A stretch of DNA of 64,000 bases from Acidobacteriota bacterium. Its GTDB lineage: Bacteria; Acidobacteriota; Holophagae; Holophagales; Holophagaceae. Every line of letters begins with the position of its first letter. The stretch's first letter is position 1. The translations under genes were made by a program, and so were the position numbers. This document shows, piece after piece, positions 56,739 through 64,000 of this stretch. A model generated the notes under the pieces. That model made no database searches. It worked only from the letters and a program-made list of their open reading frames with translations, and was not told the DNA's origin. The stretch spans positions 41,109 through 105,108 of the forward strand of contig JACQZU010000028.1 in the NCBI GenBank assembly GCA_016213735.1, in the 5' to 3' direction.

Positions 56739-57549
56739 GGTTCAGCGCCCAGAGGATCCGGAGCCCCTCCAGGGTGAGGTTGGGCTCGATGTGCCGGATG
56801 TGTCGGCTGGCGGGGGCGATGACCCGTGCCAACCCTCCCGTTGCGACGATGGCTGCTCCAGGAAGCTCGGCCAGGAGGCGGTCCAGGATGCCGTCCACGA
56901 GCCCCACATAACCCCAGAAGGTCCCGGATTGCATGGCCTGAACGGTGTTTCGGCCGATGAGCCGCTCAGGCTCGGCGATCTCGATGCGGGGCAGCCGGGA
57001 CGCGCGCTGGAAGAGGGCCTCGGCGCTGATCTTCAGGCCCGGGGCGATGAGGCCCCCCAGGAATTCGCGCTTCTCGTTGACCACGTCGAAACTGGTGGCG
57101 GTGCCGAAGTCCACGGCGATGAGGGGCACCCCGTGCTTCTCGATGCCCGCGACGGAATTGACCAGGCGGTCCGCCCCGAGTTCGCTGGGGTTGTCGATGC
57201 GGATCTTCAGGCCGGTCCGGATCCCGGGCTCGATCCAGAGGGGTTCCGCCTGGAAATATCGCCGGGCCCAGGTTTCCAGCACCGGGTGCAGTGGGGGCAC
57301 CACGCTGCTGATGACCAGGTGGCGGACCTGGTGGGCGTCCAGGTCCTGGTGGCGGAGGAGGGCCAGGACGGACAGGCCGTACTCGTCCGCCGTGCGCTCC
57401 CGGCTGGTGGCCAGACGCCAGGAGGCGAGGAGGGGACTGCTTCCGGCGGCCTCGAAGACCCCCAGCACAATGTTCGTGTTCCCCACGTCGAGGGCGAGGA
57501 GCAGAGGATTCCCTTCACCGGGTTTTCGCTTTTCGACTTTTTTCTGCAC
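56725..57549 (-). CDS. coaX: Type III pantothenate kinase
   Basis: 274 residues. ALDVGNTNIVLGVFE (phosphate 1), GADRLVNSVAG, VDFGTATSFDVV (phosphate 2) and GLIAPGLKIS. First step of CoA synthesis, insensitive to CoA feedback. The family start is MLLAIDVGNTN; here no ATG exists. GTG 57549 gives a 13-residue Lys-rich extension (VQKKVEKRKPGEG); an in-frame CTG just before LLALDVGNTN with GAAGGGAA upstream is an equally good start. Coupled to birA. Confidence 0.93.
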   Translation of the reverse strand: MQKKVEKRKPGEGNPLLLALDVGNTNIVLGVFEAAGSSPLLASWRLATSRERTADEYGLSVLALLRHQDLDAHQVRHLVISSVVPPLHPVLETWARRYFQAEPLWIEPGIRTGLKIRIDNPSELGADRLVNSVAGIEKHGVPLIAVDFGTATSFDVVNEKREFLGGLIAPGLKISAEALFQRASRLPRIEIAEPERLIGRNTVQAMQSGTFWGYVGLVDGILDRLLAELPGAAIVATGGLARVIAPASRHIRHIEPNLTLEGLRILWALNHGAR

Positions 57550-57559
57550 GGGCGGCCTG

Positions 57560-58339
57560 TCAGAGGAGGAAGGTTCCCTCCAACACTTTAACGGCGCGGC
57601 CGGCGATGCCCACGCGTTCGCCCCTGTTTTCGCAATGGAGTTCCCCGCCCCTCTTCGAGACCTGCAAGGCGTGCAGGCGATCCTTCCCAAGGCGGCCGGC
57701 CCAGTAGGGCACCAGGGTGCAGTGGGCACTGCCGGTGACGGGGTCTTCCGGAACCCCGGCGAAGGGGGAGAAGAAGCGGGAGACGAAGTCCACCGAGTCC
57801 CCGGGGGCCGTGACGATGGCGCTGAAGACCTCGACCTTCGCGAAGGCGTTCAGGTCGGGCTTGAGGGTCCGGACCTCGGCCTCGGAGCCGAGCACCACCA
57901 TGTGGTCCCGCGCCTTCTGGACCTCCCCGGGGGGAAGGCCCAGGGCCTCGAAGAGCCCTGCCGGGACGGGACAGGGGCGCGGGGGCCGGCTGGGAAAGTC
58001 CAGTTCCAGCAGGCCGTCCTTCCGGGACACCGTCAGGGGCCCACTGCGGGACTGGAAGGTCACGGAGGTCCCCGGGACGCCCAGCTCCTCGAAGGCCACG
58101 AAGCCGCTGGCCAGGGTCGCGTGGCCGCAGAGGTCGATCTCGATTTCCGGGGTGAACCACCGGATCCGCCATCCCCCGGGCTCCTTCACCAGGAAGGCCG
58201 TCTCGGCGAGGTTGTTCTCCGCCGCGATGGCCTGGAGCGTCTCGTCCGGCAGCCAGGCTTCCAGGGGCATCACGGCCGCCGGATTGCCCGTGAAGGGGGC
58301 CGAGGCGAAGGCGTCGATCTGGAAAAAGGGCACGCGCAT
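57560..58339 (-). CDS. PhzF-family isomerase-like protein
   Basis: 259 residues. FFQIDAFASAPFTGNPAAV at the start, ENNLAETAFL with the catalytic Glu, IDLCGHATLAS and EDPVTGSAHC are PhzF/YddE family signatures (diaminopimelate-epimerase-like fold). Phenazine genes are absent, so it is probably a general isomerase of unknown substrate. Between the ABC-F and coaX genes. Confidence 0.9.
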   Translation of the reverse strand: MRVPFFQIDAFASAPFTGNPAAVMPLEAWLPDETLQAIAAENNLAETAFLVKEPGGWRIRWFTPEIEIDLCGHATLASGFVAFEELGVPGTSVTFQSRSGPLTVSRKDGLLELDFPSRPPRPCPVPAGLFEALGLPPGEVQKARDHMVVLGSEAEVRTLKPDLNAFAKVEVFSAIVTAPGDSVDFVSRFFSPFAGVPEDPVTGSAHCTLVPYWAGRLGKDRLHALQVSKRGGELHCENRGERVGIAGRAVKVLEGTFLL

Positions 58340-58373
58340 GGAGACCCTCCCGGAGATGGAGAAGGATAGTCCT

Positions 58374-60377
58374 TCAGCCTCCGGCGGACTCCAGGGCGGT
58401 CTGCGATTCCTCCCAGGCGGCCATGGCGTAGGCCAGTTCCTCCTCCAGGGCCTTCTGGTCTCCCAGCCGGGCATTGAAGGCCTGCCAGTCGGCGGGGTCC
58501 ATGGCGGCCAGGTCCCGCTGGAGGGCAGCCAGCCTTTCTTCCAGGTCCGTGACCCGCTGTTCAGCCTCCCCGGCAAGGCGCTCCAGACGCTTGAGCGCGC
58601 GCTGCTTCTCCTTGTCGATGGGGCGGGAGGGGCTCTCGGTCTTCAGTTTCCGGGGTTCGGTTCGGGCGGGCTCGGGGGGGCGGGGGGCCTTCGCCCTGGG
58701 CGCGGATTTGGAAGGTGCGGGCGCGGGTTCCTCGGGTCCGTCCCCGGCCTCGTCCTCCACCCCCAGGTCCAGGTCCACCCAGGCCTGGTGGTCCTCGTAG
58801 GACCCCTCGCGGTACTCCGCCCGGCCCTCGTGGATGCGCAGCAGGCAGTCGGCCACCCGGCCCAGGAGGTAGCGGTCGTGGGTCACCAGCAGCACGGCCC
58901 CGCTGAAGGCCAGGATGGCGTCCTCCATGGCCTCCATGCTCGGGATGTCCATGTGGTTGGTGGGCTCGTCCAGGAGCAGCAGGTTCACGCCCTGGCGGAT
59001 GAGGGTGGCCATGGAGAGGCGGGCCCGTTCGCCGCCGGAGAGCACCGTCACGGGCTTCTCCCAGTCCTCCTCGTGGAACTGGAACTTGGCGAGGAAGCCG
59101 TAGATGTCCTGCTTGGTGGCGTTGTTCCCGCTGGCGGCGAGGATCTGCTGGAACACCGTGTTCCTCTCGTCCAGGTTCCGGTGGTGCTGGTCGAAGTAGC
59201 CCGGCTTCACCTGGCTTCCCGGCCGGGCCGTGCCGGCCACCAGGGGAATTTCGCCTGAGAGGGCCTTCAACAGGGTGGACTTGCCCGTGCCGTTGAGCCC
59301 CACGATCCCGAGCTTCTGCATGCGGCGCACCTGAAGGTGCTCGATGGGTTCGAAGAGGGGCCGGCCCTCCCACCCCGCGGCGACCCCGTCCAGCACCAGG
59401 GCCACGTCCCCGCTGCGCTGGGTCTCCGGGAAGGAGAATTTCACCTTGCGGCGGTCCTTGAGGGGCTTCTCCAGGCGGGCGAGCCTCGCCAGGTGGGTGC
59501 GCCGGCCCTGGGCCTGCTTGGTGTTCACCCCGGCGATGTTCCGGCGGATGAACTCCTCCTGCTTCTTGATGTAGCCCTGCTGCAGTTCGTAGGCCTTCTC
59601 CGCGGCCTCCAGCTCGATCTCCTTCTTTTCCATGAACTGGGAGTAGTTCCCCTCGTACACCCGCGAGCGTCCCCGCTCCAGCTCCAGGATGCTGGTGGCC
59701 ACCCGGTCCAGGAAGTAGCGGTCGTGGCTGATCACGGCCACGGTGGCGCGGCTGTCCAGGAGGAACTGCTCCAGCCACCGGAGCGAGGGCAGGTCCAGGT
59801 GGTTGGTGGGCTCGTCCAGCAGCAGCAGGTCTTCCCCGTTGAGGATGGCCTTGGCCAGCATCACCCGGCTCTTCTGGCCGCCGCTGAGGGCGTGCACGTC
59901 CCAGGCGAGCATCTCGGGCGTGAAGCCCAGGGCGAAGAGGATGCCCTCGGCGCGGGACCGGATGCGGAAGCCGTCCTGCCGCTCGAAAGCCTCGGTGGCC
60001 GCCTGGTAGCGGGCCATCACGGCTTCCAGGTCGGCCCCGGGTTCCGCCATGGCGTGCTCCAGCTCCCGCATCTCGTGCTGGAGCCGCTCCACGTCCGCGA
60101 AGGCCGCCAAGGTCTCCTCGAGCACACTCCCCTGGGTCTCGGGCTCCAGGTCCTGGGCGTAGTGCCCCACGCGGATCCCCCGCTCCGCCGAGGGCCGGAC
60201 CACGGTGCCTTCGTCCGCCTCCAGCTGGCCCAGCAGCAACTTGAAGACCGTGCTCTTCCCGGCCCCATTGCGGCCGATGACCCCCCAGGTCTCCCCCTCC
60301 TCCAACGCCCAGGTGACGTCCCGGAGGACTTCCTGGGGGCCGAAGCGGAGATGAAGGTGGTTGAGCGAGGCGAGCAT
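58374..60377 (-). CDS. ABC-F family ATPase
   Basis: 667 residues, two ABC domains without membrane parts: Walker A GRNGAGKSTV and GLNGTGKSTL, signatures LSGGQKSR and LSGGERAR, Walker B LLLLDEPTNHLDL and LLLLDEPTNHMDI. The inter-domain arm (ELQQGYIKKQEEFIRRNIAG) and a C-terminal Pro/Ala linker plus coiled coil (about 590-667) match Uup/YheS-type translation or rRNA factors. ATG 60377 (MLASLNHLHLRF) is the family start. Likely ribosome-associated in the cytoplasm. Confidence 0.94.
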   Translation of the reverse strand: MLASLNHLHLRFGPQEVLRDVTWALEEGETWGVIGRNGAGKSTVFKLLLGQLEADEGTVVRPSAERGIRVGHYAQDLEPETQGSVLEETLAAFADVERLQHEMRELEHAMAEPGADLEAVMARYQAATEAFERQDGFRIRSRAEGILFALGFTPEMLAWDVHALSGGQKSRVMLAKAILNGEDLLLLDEPTNHLDLPSLRWLEQFLLDSRATVAVISHDRYFLDRVATSILELERGRSRVYEGNYSQFMEKKEIELEAAEKAYELQQGYIKKQEEFIRRNIAGVNTKQAQGRRTHLARLARLEKPLKDRRKVKFSFPETQRSGDVALVLDGVAAGWEGRPLFEPIEHLQVRRMQKLGIVGLNGTGKSTLLKALSGEIPLVAGTARPGSQVKPGYFDQHHRNLDERNTVFQQILAASGNNATKQDIYGFLAKFQFHEEDWEKPVTVLSGGERARLSMATLIRQGVNLLLLDEPTNHMDIPSMEAMEDAILAFSGAVLLVTHDRYLLGRVADCLLRIHEGRAEYREGSYEDHQAWVDLDLGVEDEAGDGPEEPAPAPSKSAPRAKAPRPPEPARTEPRKLKTESPSRPIDKEKQRALKRLERLAGEAEQRVTDLEERLAALQRDLAAMDPADWQAFNARLGDQKALEEELAYAMAAWEESQTALESAGG

Positions 60378-60526
60378 GGGAATGGGACGAACCGGAAGCC
60401 CCACCGGGGGCCGATCCAGGGTAACCCGGCCCCCTCTGGGGAATGGCCGCCCCCGGGGAGAGGCGCAATTGACCCACTGGTAATGATATTTCAACCCGGT
60501 GACGATGACTTCCCACGGAGGGACCG

Positions 60527-61429
60527 GTGAGAAGGACCTGGGGTGTTCTCCTCCAGCTCGGCTTGCTCTGGGCCTGCGATCGGGGAAGGCCCCATGGCGG
60601 CCCCGCCTACCAGGTCGCAGCCCCCGAGCAGGGTGTCCACTCCCTCGTCCTGGCCATCCACCCCCTGCACAATCCCGCCAAGCTGAACGAAGCTTACGCC
60701 CCCCTGGTCGCCCACCTGAACCGCGAATTTCCCGAGTTTCGTATCGAGCTGGAAGCCTCCCGGGACTATGCGACCTTCGAGGCCAAGGTCCGGGAGGGCC
60801 GACCCAACCTCCTGCTTCCCAATCCCTGGCAGGCTCTCCAGGCCATGAAGCACGGCTACACCGTCATCGCCACCGCGGGGGATCCGTCCGACTTCCGGGG
60901 GATCTTCGTGGTCCGGAAGGACTCTCCCCTCCGGAGCCCCGCCGACCTCCGAGGCCAGACGGTGAGCTACCCGGCCCCCACCGCCCTCGCGGCCTGCCTC
61001 ATGCCCCAGGAATTCCTCCACCGGCACGGCCTGGACATCCGAAGGGACCTCCGGAACCACTACGTCGGTTCCCAGGAATCCTCGATCATGAACGCCTACC
61101 TGAAGCTGAGCGCCGCCGGAGCCACCTGGCCGCCTCCCTGGCGCGCCTTCCAGGCTGAGCACCCCAAGGAGGCGGCCGAGTTGGAGGTCCGCTGGGAAAC
61201 CCCGCCCCTGATCAACAACGCCGTCATGGTCAGGAAGGACTTCCCCCCGGCCCTCGCCGAGGGCCTGGCCCGCTGCCTGGCCGGCTTGCATGAGCACCCC
61301 GAAGGCAGGCGCATCCTGGCCGGGATCCAGACCTCCCGCTTCTACCGTGCCTCCGACCGGGACTACGACAGGGTCCGGACCTTCGTGCAGCGGTTCGAGG
61401 CGAAGATCCGGAAGGTGGAGGAGCCCTGA
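60527..61429 (+). CDS. PhnD-like periplasmic binding lipoprotein
   Basis: 300 residues from a GTG at 60527 with GGAGGG in place. Lipobox-like LLWAC. PhnD/PtxB fold: NEAYAPLVAHLNREF, YATFEAKVREG, FRGIFVVRKDSPLRSPADL and GSQESSIMNAYL. Usually the binding protein of a phosphonate/phosphite transporter, but no ATPase or permease is present. Instead it overlaps a hybrid histidine kinase by one base (TGATG), so it probably acts as the ligand-sensing partner of that kinase. Confidence 0.9.
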   Translation: MRRTWGVLLQLGLLWACDRGRPHGGPAYQVAAPEQGVHSLVLAIHPLHNPAKLNEAYAPLVAHLNREFPEFRIELEASRDYATFEAKVREGRPNLLLPNPWQALQAMKHGYTVIATAGDPSDFRGIFVVRKDSPLRSPADLRGQTVSYPAPTALAACLMPQEFLHRHGLDIRRDLRNHYVGSQESSIMNAYLKLSAAGATWPPPWRAFQAEHPKEAAELEVRWETPPLINNAVMVRKDFPPALAEGLARCLAGLHEHPEGRRILAGIQTSRFYRASDRDYDRVRTFVQRFEAKIRKVEEP

Positions 61430-63675
61430 TGCCCTCCTCCTTGCGCCGCCTCTTCTTCGGGACCCTCCGCCGGCAGCTCATTTTCGGCGTGGCGGCGGTC
61501 CACGCGGTGATGATGACCCTCTTCGTGGCGGACCTGACCCTCCGGCAACAGCGGTTGTTCCGGGAGCGGCAGCGGGAGCACGCCCGGGCCCTCACCAGCG
61601 CCATGGCGGTTTCCTCGGCCGGCTGGCTCGCGGCCCGGGACATTTCGGGCCTCCAGGAGATCGTCCGGGCCCAGCAGCGCTATCCGGAACTGGAATTCGC
61701 CATGCTGCTGGACGAACACGGGCAAGTGCTGGCCCACACCGACCCGAGGCGGATCGGGCTTTACGTGGCCGACCTTCCCGCCCAGCCGGCGGAGGCGGAC
61801 CTGGGTGAGGGCCAGATCCTGGTGGATTTCACGGCACCCGCCCTGGTGGGGGGACGGCACGTGGGCTGGGCCCGGGTGGGGGTCGGCCAGCGGGCCGCCA
61901 CCGGGACCCTGGCGCGCATGGCCATGGACGGAGCGCTCTACGCCGGGGCCGCCATCCTCCTCGGGTCCTTGATGGCCTGGGTCATGGCCAGGCGTCTCAC
62001 CCGTCGCCTCCACCGGATCCAGAGGGCCATGGATGGGGTCGCCGCGGGAGACCTGGCCACGCGGGTGCCCATTTCCGGCGAGGACGAGGCCGCCGGCCTC
62101 GCAGAAGGGTTCAACGGCATGATCCAGGCCCTCCAGGCCCGCCAGGAGGAGCGCGACCTGGCCGAGTTGGCGAGGTCGGAGAGCGAGTCCCGCTTCCACT
62201 CCCTCATCGACCAGGTGCCCCTTCCCCTGGTGGTCCTCCAGGATCTGAAGGTTCATTACTGCAACCCCGCCGGGGCCCGGCTCTTCAGGGCCCCCGGCCC
62301 CGGTGAACTGACGGGACGCCCGATCCAGGACCTGATCCCTCCGGAAGACTGGCCCCTGGTGCAGGAGCGTTTCGGGGCGGCCCTGGAGGCGGGCCGGGTC
62401 GTGGATCGGACGCCCGGCCGCTTCCTTGCCCTGGACGGGACCCCCCTGGAGGTGGAAACGCAGGGCTTCCCGGTCCAGTTCGGGGGAAAAGCATCCCTTC
62501 TCCTTTTCATCGAGGACGCAGCTGAACGAAACCGCCTGGATCGCATGCGCCAGCATCTGGAAAGGGAACTCCGGCAGGCCCAGAAAATGGACAGTCTTGG
62601 GAGCCTGGCGGGGGGCGTGGCCCACGACATGAACAACGTCCTGGCCGCCATCCTGGGCCTGGCCACCCTCCACGCCCAGCATTCCCCCGAGGGCTCCTCC
62701 CTCAAGCGGGCCCTGGAAACCATCACGAAGGCCTGCCAGCGGGGGGCGACGCTGGTGAAGGGCCTCCTCGGCTTCGCCCGCAAGGAACTTTCCCAGCAGG
62801 TGCCCGTGGACTTGAACGCCGTGGTCCAGGAGGAGGTCGCCCTCCTCGAACGGACCACCCTGCAACGGATCCGCCTGGTCAAGGACCTGGCCCCGGACCT
62901 GCGCCAGGTGCGCGGGGATCCCGGCGCCCTCTCCCACGCCTTGATGAACCTCTGCGTGAATGCGGTGGACGCCATGCCGGAAGGCGGGACCCTCCTCCTC
63001 CGGACCCGGAACCAGGGGGCGGATGGGGTTCTCCTCGAAGTGGAGGACAGCGGCATGGGAATGACCCCCGAGGTGCAGGAACGGGCCCTCGATCCCTTCT
63101 TCACCACCAAACCCCAGGGCAAGGGGACGGGGCTGGGGCTCCCCATGGTGTACGGCACCGTCAAGGCTCACGGCGGGCGCCTGGAAATCGCTAGCACCCC
63201 CGGCCAGGGAACGCGGGTGACCCTCCGCCTGCCTGCGAAAGCCATCGGCACGGGAAACGATTCCGGCCCAGGGGGCGCGGCGGGGCCCTCTCCCGCCCCA
63301 TCCTGCGGCATTCTGCTCGTCGACGACGATGAACTGGTCCGTGCCTCCATGGGCGCCATTCTCCAGGCCCTGGGGCACCGGCCGGTGCTGGCCTCCTCCG
63401 GAGAGGAGGCCCTCGAGGTCCTGGGGAGCGGCGCGGCCTTCGACTTCGTCATCCTGGACCTGAACATGCCCGGGCTGGGGGGCGCCGCCACCCTGGGGCG
63501 GATCAGGGAGACCCGCCCAGAACTGCCGGTGCTCCTCGCCACGGGCCGGGCCGACCAGGGAGCGTCCGCCCTGGTTGAGCACTACCCTGGGGTGAGCCTC
63601 CTTCCCAAGCCTTTCACCGTCCAGGACCTCCAGATCAGGCTCCCGGGGGGCACCCTCCCCCGCTCGAAGGCCTAG
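61429..63675 (+). CDS. Hybrid sensor histidine kinase (HAMP-PAS-HisKA-HATPase-REC)
   Basis: 748 residues. Two membrane helices (about 17-36 and 165-185) flank a ~130-residue periplasmic sensor; HAMP (about 190-240), PAS (about 245-365), HisKA with phospho-His in GGVAHDMNNVLAAI, HATPase with NLCVNAVDAMPEGG and GTGLGLPMVYG, and a C-terminal receiver (LLVDDDELVR, VILDLNMPGLGG, LLPKPF). Translation is coupled to the PhnD-like lipoprotein, which is likely to bind its periplasmic domain. No DNA-binding regulator is visible before the window ends. Confidence 0.93.
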   Translation: MPSSLRRLFFGTLRRQLIFGVAAVHAVMMTLFVADLTLRQQRLFRERQREHARALTSAMAVSSAGWLAARDISGLQEIVRAQQRYPELEFAMLLDEHGQVLAHTDPRRIGLYVADLPAQPAEADLGEGQILVDFTAPALVGGRHVGWARVGVGQRAATGTLARMAMDGALYAGAAILLGSLMAWVMARRLTRRLHRIQRAMDGVAAGDLATRVPISGEDEAAGLAEGFNGMIQALQARQEERDLAELARSESESRFHSLIDQVPLPLVVLQDLKVHYCNPAGARLFRAPGPGELTGRPIQDLIPPEDWPLVQERFGAALEAGRVVDRTPGRFLALDGTPLEVETQGFPVQFGGKASLLLFIEDAAERNRLDRMRQHLERELRQAQKMDSLGSLAGGVAHDMNNVLAAILGLATLHAQHSPEGSSLKRALETITKACQRGATLVKGLLGFARKELSQQVPVDLNAVVQEEVALLERTTLQRIRLVKDLAPDLRQVRGDPGALSHALMNLCVNAVDAMPEGGTLLLRTRNQGADGVLLEVEDSGMGMTPEVQERALDPFFTTKPQGKGTGLGLPMVYGTVKAHGGRLEIASTPGQGTRVTLRLPAKAIGTGNDSGPGGAAGPSPAPSCGILLVDDDELVRASMGAILQALGHRPVLASSGEEALEVLGSGAAFDFVILDLNMPGLGGAATLGRIRETRPELPVLLATGRADQGASALVEHYPGVSLLPKPFTVQDLQIRLPGGTLPRSKA

Positions 63676-63964
63676 ACCCGCCCCCTTGGGCAAACCTGTG
63701 TGCGAAACAGTGAAACGCCTCCGGGGGCGGCGTTTCTGGGGGGTGGAGCCCCCGGGATCGAAGCGGCCATCGGCTGACCCCGGCCACGACGGCTTCGACC
63801 CTCCACACAAGGGTCTCCGCCTGTGGCCACCCTTCGCCAGGAGTGGCGAATAGGACGGCATGGCCCTGGGCCATGGCCGCCCGAAGGGTGGGGGCACAGG
63901 AGGTGCCCCCATCAGCCGGGCCGCCAATGTTTCTCGTCGGTCCGATCCCGACCGGCTCCATAAA
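63676..63964. repeat. Gene-free segment with tRNA/tmRNA-end-like repeats
   Basis: 289 bp without a credible gene. A hairpin GAAACGCC/GGCGTTTC (63712-63736) is followed by GGTGGAGCC (63742-63750) and GGGATCGAA, like the reverse complement of a tRNA 3' half. At 63936-63960, on the opposite strand, GTCGG-TCCGATC-CCGAC-CGGCTCCA has T-arm and acceptor-end geometry (U55 changed to C) but no matching 5' acceptor. The same hairpin-plus-GGTGGAGCC order recurs at 63965-63996. This looks like degenerate copies of an RNA-gene 3' end, possibly attachment-site debris. Confidence 0.5.
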
Positions 63965-63987
63965 AAACGCCGCCAATGGCGGCGTTT
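63965..63987 (-). terminator. Terminator of the RNA gene at the window edge
   Basis: A perfect 10-bp stem AAACGCCGCC/GGCGGCGTTT with loop AAT. On the minus strand it is followed by TTTTTTA, a good U tract, and directly follows the putative tRNA/tmRNA CCA end. Confidence 0.75.
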
Positions 63988-64000
63988 GGTGGAGCCAATC
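63987..64000 (-). tRNA. 3' end of a tRNA or tmRNA, cut by window edge
   Basis: On the minus strand the last 14 bases read GATTGGCTCCACCA, ending in an encoded CCA with discriminator A and acceptor strand TGGCTCC. A terminator follows at once. Both tRNAs and tmRNA end in this way; the rest lies beyond 64000, so identity cannot be decided. Confidence 0.5.

Noticed and set aside
57560..58339. Phenazine biosynthesis gene
   Set aside because: PhzF-like proteins are widespread without phenazine operons, and no other phz gene is present.

Overview
This window is GC-rich (roughly 70%), almost entirely coding chromosomal DNA from a bacterium. The gene content fits an acidobacterium of the Holophaga/Geothrix type: monomeric NADP isocitrate dehydrogenase, PEGA- and TPR-bearing Ser/Thr kinases, LytS/LytTR pairs, type III pantothenate kinase and many secreted or lipoprotein hypotheticals. 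That placement is inference from gene content, not from a marker gene. There is no CRISPR array, no transposase and no complete RNA gene.

Layout. 1-2.9 kb (minus): trpE-trpG-trpD behind a leader that encodes a 29-residue peptide with three consecutive Trp codons and a terminator-like hairpin, a classical trp attenuator. 2.95-8.0 kb (plus): a membrane protein, a 5'-nucleotidase split into two genes in reversed order, and icd. 8.1-12.6 kb: an alpha/beta hydrolase and a PEGA-domain Ser/Thr kinase, divergent from a processive family 2 glycosyltransferase. 12.6-17.6 kb: a solo FlhB C-terminal domain, a secreted FGE-fold protein with a DnaJ-like zinc-finger insert, a PHP phosphatase, a lone receiver protein, truA (with a striking AT-rich internal patch) and an HD hydrolase. 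17.7-24.6 kb (minus): ileS-lspA-small protein-polysaccharide deacetylase, each overlapping the next, preceded by a biotin carboxylase/biotin carrier pair whose 3' end is duplicated. 24.6-29.5 kb: a lipoprotein, a secreted protein, the first LytS/LytTR pair, coaBC and rpoZ. 29.7-34.5 kb (minus): sucC-sucD-thioesterase-radical SAM-CapA. 34.6-39.5 kb: a PilT-type ATPase facing a minus run of udk, rhodanese, NUDIX, YajQ-type and polyprenyl synthase genes. 39.6-43.4 kb: a TPR/GspG-like lipoprotein and a 971-residue Gly-rich RCC1 lipoprotein. 43.4-50.5 kb: an rRNA methyltransferase, a phosphodiesterase, a cysteine desulfurase, a HAD hydrolase and a second Ser/Thr kinase with TPRs. 51.3-54.4 kb (plus): five overlapping genes, a 41-residue ORF, LiaI/LiaF-like membrane proteins and a second LytS/LytTR pair, then a FadL porin. 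56.0-60.4 kb (minus): ABC-F, PhzF, coaX and birA. 60.5-63.7 kb (plus): a PhnD-like lipoprotein coupled to a hybrid histidine kinase. The last 325 bp hold tRNA/tmRNA-end-like repeats and hairpins, and the 3' end of what is probably a tRNA or tmRNA runs off the window.

Themes. Translational coupling by ATGA, GTGA, TTGA or TGATG overlaps is pervasive. Several genes without a Shine-Dalgarno have a -10-like hexamer 6-7 nt before the start codon, suggesting leaderless mRNAs. A dispersed palindromic repeat built on CGCCAAGA occurs four times. Biotin use (carboxylase, carrier, BirA) and CoA synthesis (CoaBC, CoaX) are both represented. The most notable signals are the trp attenuator, the AT-rich island inside truA, the zinc-finger/FGE chimera and the duplicated biotinyl tail.
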